Source of the DNA: Novipirellula herctigrandis
Lineage (GTDB): Bacteria; Planctomycetota; Planctomycetia; Pirellulales; Pirellulaceae
Direction of reading: 5' to 3'
Length of the DNA stretch: 64,000 nucleotides
Assembly (NCBI GenBank): GCA_007859835.1
Contig: SJPJ01000001.1
Span: forward strand, 7,807,651-7,871,650
A program made the translations under genes and the position numbers. How positions within the stretch are numbered: the first letter of the stretch is position 1; each line of letters starts with the position of its first letter. Under the pieces are notes generated by a model, which did not search any database, was not told the origin of the DNA, and saw nothing but the letters and a program-made list of their open reading frames with translations. Positions 57,997-64,000 of this stretch are shown one piece after another.

Positions 57997-59160
57997 TCAA
58001 ATTGCTGGAAGCTTGGCATACATGAGCGTGTCCAAATGGGATGACGATTGGCGACGGCGCCGTCCTCGTTCTCGTCCTCGCTGATGCTGACGAACCGGCT
58101 GATCCGAACGGAGCTCAAGGGCGGCCTGTTTCGTGAAGGGCGCATCGAGTCCTTGGCGGTTGTGGTAGTGATTGTAGACCCGCTCGTACATCGCACGAAG
58201 CTTGCCTCGACTGTCGCTTGAAATCTGCATGTAGTGATAACGGCCCTCAAAGCTCTTGTAGGGCACATACGGCACGTCAAATCCCAGATTGTATTTTGCG
58301 GTGTATTCAAATCCTTTCAGCAAACGATTCTCTTGCGCCCCGTAAAGATCGACGCCTTGTATCCACGCCGTTTCACAAGTGTTGGCTAAAAACTCTAGCC
58401 CCATCTGAGTATGTGATTGGTCGCGACCGGACTCTTGGCACTGTCCGGATTCCATAAAGTAATTCCCGATAGCCCCGTTGCCTTGGCCGTTGAGGAAGTA
58501 GTTCTTTGCTCGATCGAACATGCCCTGGTCATCCAAGAAGATGCCCATTGCCATCATGACCTGCAACATGGATGCATCCCAATTACCGTTTGCGGACGGG
58601 TAAAAGTCCTCAATGATCGGATACCAGATATTTCGGAGCATCGATTCAAATCGGGCTTGCCCCTCTTTGGACCATTTTCCCCACGTATGCTTGAGCAGTT
58701 CAGCTGCGATACAGTAACGATAACCGCTCATTCCGATTAGCAATTTTGCATCATGGTTACCAACCGACCGCAGCGTTTTGGACCAGGCGTCGATGATTTC
58801 TGCAGCCTTAACCGCGTGGGCCTCCTCCCCCGAAAGAGCCCAACAGAGAGCGTGACAGTAGGCAGCACGCCCGTCGGAGGTGAATTCGGAAGAGCCAATA
58901 TTTGGATCGTTATACGGCCCTCGCTCGACATTCGCGAATGGCTCTGGTTTCCAATTTAGTGCTGAATACTCCGAATCCTTCAGTTTCTCCCACGATACCA
59001 ACCAAGGTTGTTGGCCAGCTGCGATTCTTTCCTTGGCATACTCAATGCTTGGTTTGCTGTGGGCGATCCCTGGATGGACGAATTCACCCCAGGTTGGATT
59101 GAGCTGGAAGCAACTAACCAGGACAAAGAATGTAATGATTTGATTTCTGTTGAAGTTCAT
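57997..59160 (-). CDS. alginate-lyase-family secreted protein
   Basis: The 387-residue protein has a signal peptide (ITFFVLVSCFQLNPTWGE). WSALSGEEAHAVKAAEIIDAW-type helices, NGNWDASML (191-199) and the block QESGRDQSHTQMGLEFL (242-258) are characteristic of the alginate_lyase (alpha/alpha-toroid) superfamily. The late YNHYHNRQGLDAPFTKQA and a C-terminal LDTLMYAKLP agree with family ends. A basic stretch (HQRGRERGRRRRQ) before the terminus is odd but the frame returns to family-like residues. It is divergent from a sulfatase 261 bases away, suggesting joint use of a sulfated uronate polysaccharide. It belongs to a different subgroup from the protein at 23000. Confidence 0.8.
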   Translation of the reverse strand: MNFNRNQIITFFVLVSCFQLNPTWGEFVHPGIAHSKPSIEYAKERIAAGQQPWLVSWEKLKDSEYSALNWKPEPFANVERGPYNDPNIGSSEFTSDGRAAYCHALCWALSGEEAHAVKAAEIIDAWSKTLRSVGNHDAKLLIGMSGYRYCIAAELLKHTWGKWSKEGQARFESMLRNIWYPIIEDFYPSANGNWDASMLQVMMAMGIFLDDQGMFDRAKNYFLNGQGNGAIGNYFMESGQCQESGRDQSHTQMGLEFLANTCETAWIQGVDLYGAQENRLLKGFEYTAKYNLGFDVPYVPYKSFEGRYHYMQISSDSRGKLRAMYERVYNHYHNRQGLDAPFTKQAALELRSDQPVRQHQRGRERGRRRRQSSSHLDTLMYAKLPAI

Positions 59161-59421
59161 CTTGAAGCCGAGATCACTTGTTCACAACTACAGCGATGAT
59201 CAGTTCACCACACCGCAAAACGGTGAGTAGTGAATATCAATTATCGCAAAAAAAGGATGCAACCGGACGACGATGTCCAAGGTTGTCACCAACCTATCGT
59301 AGCATACATTATCAGCAACTCTACATCAGCAACTCTTTGGGATAAGCTGTATGTTGGACTTGGTGAATTTCGTCACCGTCCATCTTGTATGTATCGATCA
59401 CGCCAAACAACAATTGCAATT
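59161..59421. promoter_or_regulatory. divergent promoter region between lyase-like and sulfatase genes
   Basis: No gene is seen. ATCAGCAACTCT occurs twice in tandem (59311-59322 and 59325-59336). A XylR-type regulator 2 kb to the right is a candidate to bind here. Promoter elements were not assigned. Confidence 0.4.
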
Positions 59422-60879
59422 ATGAGTAACAAACAAATAGTGATCTCTTTAGCCGCTATCTGCATCGCGACTACACTCTGCTTCGTTCCTGCGGCAAATG
59501 CCAATTCAACACCAAAGCCAAACATTGTGGTCATCTATGCTGATGATTTGGGCTATGGAGATGTCAGCTGTTACGGAGCCACCAAGATTCAAACGCCGAA
59601 TATAGATCGTCTGGCCAGCGACGGAATGAGATTCACAGACGCTCACTCGCCTGCGTCTCTATGCTCGCCTTCCCGATACGGCTTGCTGACCGGGCGATCT
59701 CCCTGGCGACTACACCGCAAAGGCAACGGTTATCGGCTTAGCCCCGGGCAAACGACGCTGGCATCTTTCCTAAAGGGGGTCGGATACACATCCGCGGCGA
59801 TCGGAAAATGGCACCTCGGTTACAGTAAGGATTGGAATAGACTGCCCATCGAGGGTCCCTTGGAAGTCGGCTTTGACTACCATTTTGGCGTGCCCTCGAA
59901 CCACAATGACTCGACAAGAGCATTCATCGAAAATCACGATCTGGTGGGAAGGAAATTCGGCGAAGAATTCCGAATTGAAAAAGGACAAGACTTCCCAACA
60001 GGTCTTGCGCAGCCACGCATCGAAGACCAAGTGGACAGCACCCTCACGAAGAAGGCTGTGGAGTTTATTCGTAAGAATGCGGATGGCCCATTCTTCCTCT
60101 ACTTCACACCTTGTGCTCCACACACCCACGTCACTCCGGCTGTAGAGTTCCGTGGAACCAGCGAGGCCGGATTGTTTGGGGATCATGTCCAGGAATTGGA
60201 TTCCCATGTAGGAACGATTCTAAAGACGCTCGATGAACTGAATCTGACCGACAACACACTTGTTGTTTTTGCTAGTGATAATGGATCCACGCCCAAAGAC
60301 TTCAAAGGAACTCAAGGGGTGAATCTCAACCTTGCTAACGATTCGGGAGAGATCCGAAAAAAGTACAAAACCGCCAAGGAAGATGCCAAAAAAATGGGCC
60401 ATGTGACGAACGGTCCTTGGCGCGATGGGAAGGGATACGCCTACGAGGGAGGACATCGCATCCCATTCATCGTGCGGTGGCCCGGACGAGTCGCTCCAGG
60501 AAGCTCATCGGATTGCACGGTAAGTATGACAGATTTGTTTGCCACTTCAGCCGAGATTCTTGATTCGGAGCTTCCGGCGAAAGCAGCCGATGACTCGCTA
60601 AGCCTGCTGCCAGTGCTGCTTGGCAAAGAAATCTGCGTAGCTGATCGCGAGAACGTCTTCATCCTAGGAAACGGCAAAGACAGCGCCATCGCAGTTTGCA
60701 CTGGGCGATGGAAACTCATTGTGCGTTACGGCATTGATAGTGACGTAGGGCACGAGCTCTATGATTTATCCAAAGACCCAGGGGAACTAAACAATCTTTC
60801 CGAGGAGAACCCCGAGGTGGTTCAACAAATGGCAGCTGCACTTAAGAAGGCCGAAACCGACGGACAGACTCGTCACTAA
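59422..60879 (+). CDS. secreted sulfatase
   Basis: The 485-residue protein starts at the ATG at 59422, which gives a signal peptide (IVISLAAICIATTLCFVPAANA); an open frame upstream to 59230 is not signal-like. PNIVVIYADDLGYGDVSCYG, the site C81-S-P-S-R with YGLLTGRSPWRLHRKG, AIGKWHLGYSKD, PCAPHTHVTP, VVFASDNGS and YEGGHRIPFIVRWPGR are intact and place it with arylsulfatase A-like enzymes. It forms a divergent pair with the alginate-lyase-like gene. Confidence 0.94.
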   Translation: MSNKQIVISLAAICIATTLCFVPAANANSTPKPNIVVIYADDLGYGDVSCYGATKIQTPNIDRLASDGMRFTDAHSPASLCSPSRYGLLTGRSPWRLHRKGNGYRLSPGQTTLASFLKGVGYTSAAIGKWHLGYSKDWNRLPIEGPLEVGFDYHFGVPSNHNDSTRAFIENHDLVGRKFGEEFRIEKGQDFPTGLAQPRIEDQVDSTLTKKAVEFIRKNADGPFFLYFTPCAPHTHVTPAVEFRGTSEAGLFGDHVQELDSHVGTILKTLDELNLTDNTLVVFASDNGSTPKDFKGTQGVNLNLANDSGEIRKKYKTAKEDAKKMGHVTNGPWRDGKGYAYEGGHRIPFIVRWPGRVAPGSSSDCTVSMTDLFATSAEILDSELPAKAADDSLSLLPVLLGKEICVADRENVFILGNGKDSAIAVCTGRWKLIVRYGIDSDVGHELYDLSKDPGELNNLSEENPEVVQQMAAALKKAETDGQTRH

Positions 60880-60944
60880 CCTTCGGTCTTATGCTGCCGC
60901 AGCCTCGGCCGCATCCACTCTGTGTTAGAACGGTGTTTCAAAAT

Positions 60945-61290
60945 GGTAAATCACCGCGTGACGATCTGCTTGATCATGAAGTCAGTCACAGCGATGCAAA
61001 GGACTGCCTGACTGTTCTCAGCTAGGACTTCATCGTCTGTTGACGTTCGCCGATGTCGGGTCATCCATGCAAGGGTTCGCCCAACAATCGACCGTTTGGG
61101 AAGAATGACAAATCCCTTGGCGTGGACCGGTCGCAGCAATGCCTGCAAGATAATGCGGCAATGATCGTGATACCAATTCGGTAACCCCTTTCGACCCTAT
61201 GCGCTGTCTGCAATGACGACCTTGAGTTCTCCATGCTGTTCGCGAATCGCCTGGGCAAAGGTGGTCCCACAGAGACTGCAGTGCAAAACG
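60945..61290 (-). pseudogene. IS5-type transposase C-terminal remnant
   Basis: The minus strand reads FAQAIREQHGELKVVIADSA, TAG, GRKGLPNWYH, then KGFVILPKRSIVGRTLAWMTRHRR and a tail ending AVLCIAVTDFMIKQI. KGF..LP.RW.VERT.AW..R.RRL..DYE is the C-terminal block of IS5/IS4-type transposases. Here the catalytic glutamate of VERT is glycine and an internal stop precedes it. Confidence 0.78.
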
Positions 61291-61512
61291 ACGATTCGCC
61301 GGATCAAAGATCGCGGTCGCCGCTGGGATTTTGCGAATGCCGAGTATCTGATGAACATTGCCGCCCTTGGTGCGAGTGACCTATGGGAAAAGTATCGGGA
61401 AATACCTGCAAAAATCGCTGCTTAGAATCGTCCAGAAAGTTTGGTCAGACACCTTCGACCTGAACGATTGCGACAAGCTCGATTGGCAAGTACAATCTAT
61501 CAAACGTTACTT

Positions 61513-61554
61513 TTTTCCACAGAGCCCTGCCGGTTTTCCACAGAGCCCTGCCGG
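61513..61554. repeat. 21-bp direct tandem duplication
   Basis: TTTTCCACAGAGCCCTGCCGG is present twice in direct succession (61513-61533 and 61534-61554), ending about 33 bases before the regulator start. It could contain the regulator's own promoter or operator. Confidence 0.7.
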
Positions 61555-61587
61555 CTTACGGCACTTCGTTGATCATTTGCGACTTGC

Positions 61588-62793
61588 ATGAAAAAAGCCC
61601 GAACATCCATCAGACAAGTCGCACTGTTGATTGAATCATCTCGAGCTTATGGCCGAGGACTGTTGCGCGGGATTGCGGAGTACGCTCAAGAGCGAGGTAA
61701 TTGGTCACTCCGGCACCAGGAAATGGCGATCAATGCGGATCCTCCTCCTTGGCTTGCCAGTTGGCGCGGCGACGGTATCCTCGTTCGTGCCGAAACGCCG
61801 AAGATGGTTCGAGCCATACAAAACCTCAGTATTCCGGCTATTGATCTGCGTTGTTGGCGCTCGACGGGCACGATGCCTAGCTTCGATACAGATCCCGAGT
61901 CGGTGGTGCGATTGGCGGTCGACCATCTCCGAAATCGCGGGTTCACGCAGTTTGGGTTTTGCGGCTTTGGGGGAGCCAACTATTCAGAACGTCGTCTTTG
62001 GGAGATGCGGAAGTATGTGCGGTCATTGGGATACGACGTTGTTGCTTACGAGTCACCTGATCCGGTTCATGCGACGACCTTCGGTTCTGAGCAAAGTGGT
62101 ATGCTCGACCAAAAGGGGCTAACTCGCTGGCTGACTTCTCTTGACAAGCCGATTGGAATTCTCGCTTGCAATGACATTCGCGCACAGCAATTACTCAACG
62201 CCTGCCATGAAGGACATATCCAAGTTCCCGATGAGGTCGCCGTGGTCGGTGTTGATAACGACGATGTGATTTGTCCTTTGTGCCTTCCACCACTGACGAG
62301 TGTCGAGCCGAGTACGAGTAGGATCGGGTATGAGGCTGCGGCGATGCTGGAACGTATGATGGGAGGTGAAGCGATTCCCGCAGAGACTACGCGGATTCCC
62401 GCACGACGTATTGTCGTGCGAAGTTCCACGGACGCGATCCCGGTTGACGACGCTGAATTCGTCAAGGCATACCGAGTCATTCGCGAGAACGCCTGTCGAG
62501 GAGTTTCCGTACAGGATGTCGCCGATGCAGTCCCCATGTCCCGACGTGCACTCGAACGTCGGATGCGAACTCACCTCGACCAATCGCCCGCAGATATGAT
62601 TGCGTCCATTCGTCTGGCTCGAATCAAGGAATTGCTGGAGACCACCTCGCAGCCGCTGAAGCAGATTGCCAAGCTGACCGGATTCCATCACGACGAGCAC
62701 ATGGCGAAATTTTTCAAGAAGCTCGCCGGAATCCCGCCGGGACAATACCGAAATAAACATCGCGTCGTGAACAGAAACTCAGCGGGCGATTAG
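61588..62793 (+). CDS. XylR-type regulator: LacI-like sensor with AraC DNA-binding domain
   Basis: The 401-residue protein has a periplasmic-binding-protein-like sensor domain (about 8-280; VALLIESSRAYGRGLLRGIAEYA, IPAIDLR, GFCGFGG, GILACNDIRAQQLL, VAVVGVDND). An AraC-type double helix-turn-helix follows (about 295-390; NACRGVSVQDVADAVPMSRRALERRMRTHL, KQIAKLTGFHHDEHMAKFFKKLAGIPPGQYR). XylR of this type binds a sugar and activates its catabolic genes. It probably responds to a sugar released from the polysaccharide handled by its neighbours. Its last three codons and stop lie in a 23-bp tandem repeat. Confidence 0.92.
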   Translation: MKKARTSIRQVALLIESSRAYGRGLLRGIAEYAQERGNWSLRHQEMAINADPPPWLASWRGDGILVRAETPKMVRAIQNLSIPAIDLRCWRSTGTMPSFDTDPESVVRLAVDHLRNRGFTQFGFCGFGGANYSERRLWEMRKYVRSLGYDVVAYESPDPVHATTFGSEQSGMLDQKGLTRWLTSLDKPIGILACNDIRAQQLLNACHEGHIQVPDEVAVVGVDNDDVICPLCLPPLTSVEPSTSRIGYEAAAMLERMMGGEAIPAETTRIPARRIVVRSSTDAIPVDDAEFVKAYRVIRENACRGVSVQDVADAVPMSRRALERRMRTHLDQSPADMIASIRLARIKELLETTSQPLKQIAKLTGFHHDEHMAKFFKKLAGIPPGQYRNKHRVVNRNSAGD

Positions 62794-62867
62794 ACACTAA
62801 CTCAGCCGGCGATTAGACACTAACTCAGCCGGCGATTAGACACTAACTCAGCCGGCGATTAGACACT
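62776..62867. repeat. four tandem copies of a 23-bp unit
   Basis: Units at 62776-62798, 62799-62821, 62822-62844 and 62845-62867 begin AACTCAGC and end GGCGATTAGACACT; only one base differs between unit 1 and the others. The regulator's stop codon (TAG, 62791-62793) is inside unit 1. An integrase remnant follows at once, so these may be mobile-element ends. Confidence 0.92.
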
Positions 62868-62959
62868 GTGAAATACTGTCATAAAAGCAACCGATATCCG
62901 TGCATCTCAGCCAAACCAAAGTCCTTAACTTCAAATGAACGTATCAAGTCGGTTCAAAC

Positions 62960-63228
62960 GTCACCTCTTGAACAATACATGAACGCACTTCTCGAGCGAT
63001 TCTTTGGATCACTGAATTTCAAGAGCTTTGGTGGGCTAATTCTATTGGGTGAGAATGCAATAAGAAATTCTGTGAAGCAGTTTCTGGTTCATTACCACAA
63101 CGAACGTCCGCATCAAAGCTAAGGCAACGAGTTGATCGTGCTGATGCGCGAAAGGGTTGGTTGCAACAATGGGATCGAAACCACCGAAAGGCTCGGTGGT
63201 TTGCGCGGGGCGCATCGACGAGCGTCCT
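62960..63228 (+). pseudogene. integrase C-terminal remnant
   Basis: YMNALLERFFGSLNFKSFGG carries the catalytic glutamate, and LILLGENAIRNSVKQFLVHYHNERPHQS follows, then TAA at 63120-63122. The frame goes on in register with GNELIVLMRERVG and TTERLGGLRGAHRR. It is the C-terminal third of the same integrase family as at 4512, 40895 and 45240. Confidence 0.82.
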
Positions 63229-63648
63229 GATGCCACCACCCGAATTCATGCTTCTCGCGTCGCGAGCAAGTATCCCGCGTGGACGCAACTGTAGACGTCC
63301 CTGAATTTGAGCCGCAATTTTTCCGCCAATTGGAAATGCGACCTGCCGTTTCGGCCGACAAACGGAAGCTTCTTGGAGATAAATGCCGCAAATTACGAGG
63401 CTAAGTACTCGTTCAAACTTTTTTACTACACGATCAATACGCAACGAGGGTGTCGCAAAATGGCAGTAAAATGTCGCAGGACTTCCTTGACTTAATGTTT
63501 CCAATCCGTGAAATTGGTACTAATGGATCGTTGTCTTTACAGTGGAGCTACCTCACCGAAGGCCGCATCACTACTTTCTTTTCCCTACGTTGATTCGATC
63601 TTTCCATTTCCTCTTTTCGATTCCTTTTTCTCTAGCAACCAATTTCCG
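63229..63648. other. intergenic region, no gene seen
   Basis: No supported frame is present on either strand. The region follows the integrase remnant and should contain the promoter of the lipoprotein/DUF1559 pair. An open plus-strand frame from 63508 joins the lipoprotein but its first 47 codons are not signal-like. Confidence 0.4.
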
Positions 63649-63843
63649 ATGAATGCATCTCGAGTTGTCGCACTGTTCGTTCTTGTACCCGTTCTCTCGT
63701 TTTGCCTCGTCGGGTGTGGCGGCTCCGGCTCGACCGAGTCCGTTTCCCAGGATGATTTGAGTAGTTACGTCGAGTCGATTCCTGAGGAGCACCGCTCAGC
63801 CACCGTCGACGGTGGCTTCGGAGACGATTACGTCAGCGAGTAA
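63649..63843 (+). CDS. small lipoprotein
   Basis: The 64-residue protein starts at the ATG at 63649. A lipoprotein signal (ALFVLVPVLSFCLVGCGGSG) has the lipobox LVGC, followed by an acidic tail (SQDDLSSYVESIPEEHR). Planctomycete genomes often carry such a small lipoprotein next to a DUF1559 prepilin-like gene, as here (86 bases upstream). Function is unknown. Confidence 0.8.
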   Translation: MNASRVVALFVLVPVLSFCLVGCGGSGSTESVSQDDLSSYVESIPEEHRSATVDGGFGDDYVSE

Positions 63844-63929
63844 CCATTTTTTTGTATCACAGCTTTCGCTGTTTTCGCGTTAGTATTTCAGATTTACTAT
63901 TTCACTTCCTCTTTTTCCAAGGTGATAAG

Positions 63930-64000
63930 ATGAGAACTTTTAGAATGCGCCCCGGCTTTACGCTGGTGGAGCTACTTGTTGTGATCGCTATTATTGGCGT
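63930..64000 (+). CDS. DUF1559 prepilin-like protein, 3' part outside window
   Basis: MRTFRMRPGFTLVELLVVIAIIGV is a type IV prepilin/pseudopilin cleavage and helix sequence (G-FTLVE). The form with VELLVVIAIIG directly at the N-terminus is that of the planctomycete DUF1559 family, present in many copies per genome. AAGGTGAT is the ribosome-binding site. Only 24 residues are inside the window, so DUF1559 is inferred from the opening and the neighbouring lipoprotein. Confidence 0.8.
   Translation, partial: MRTFRMRPGFTLVELLVVIAIIG

Noticed and set aside
57997-58120. C-terminal frameshift in the alginate-lyase-like gene at 57997
   Set aside because: A neighbouring frame looks less basic, but the annotated frame ends LDTLMYAKLP, which fits the usual family end. 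The arginine-rich stretch may be natural.
62776-62867. CRISPR array
   Set aside because: The units are contiguous 23-bp copies with no unique spacers, and no cas gene is nearby.

Overview
The window looks like a chromosomal segment of a marine planctomycete of the Pirellulaceae / Rhodopirellula type. This is inferred from many secreted sulfatases, a small lipoprotein followed by a DUF1559 prepilin-like gene at the right edge, a LamG/PD40 protein ending in planctomycete-type c-type heme motifs, the FSLRHLL-type N-terminus at 55.8 kb, the NPYQPP motif at 47.7 kb, and an ECF sigma/FecR-like remnant. No tRNA, rRNA or CRISPR array was recognised.

Layout. 1-12 kb: sialic acid scavenging. A sialate O-acetylesterase runs off the left edge. 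On the minus strand, sialidase, N-acetylneuraminate lyase, a NanM-like Kelch domain fused to a sodium:solute symporter, and an N-acylglucosamine 2-epimerase form a cluster headed by a short GntR-type regulator. An HzsA-like LamG/propeller/cytochrome protein sits between the esterase and this cluster. 12-28 kb: a plus-strand polysaccharide locus with three intact sulfatases, four broken ones, an alginate-lyase-family protein, a large putative glycosidase and a DUF1593/Sde182-like protein. It begins with a wrecked sigma factor-FecR-sulfatase composite.

28-41 kb: nitrate and nitric oxide. A periplasmic nitrate reductase locus (napD, napA, a tetraheme NapB-like cytochrome, a ferredoxin-type protein, a small unknown protein) is divergent from a tetraheme cytochrome, a four-cluster Fe-S protein and an NrfD-like membrane subunit. 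The last three could supply electrons from quinol in place of NapC. Beside it are a Rrf2 regulator-DUF3565-DUF3365 operon with ATGA overlaps and decayed copies of hmp, ric/scdA N-terminus, a second Rrf2 gene and moaA. Genes for handling nitric oxide and for molybdenum cofactor therefore appear to be eroding here while the nap core is intact.

41-64 kb: mixed genes. These include a propeller protein, a sulfatase with a HEAT-like tail, an alpha/beta hydrolase, DUF2071, an EEP-family hydrolase, a stray phage-type DUF2190 gene, an esterase, a four-unit helical repeat protein, a double CE12-type esterase beside a dead PL11 rhamnogalacturonan lyase, two coupled membrane-anchored unknowns, an alginate-lyase-like protein divergent from a sulfatase, a XylR-type AraC regulator and the lipoprotein/DUF1559 pair. 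Four remnants of one integrase family and one IS5-like remnant are scattered through the window. Several short tandem and inverted repeats lie in or beside pseudogenes.

All assignments come from reading the sequence and remembered family motifs. No database search was run.
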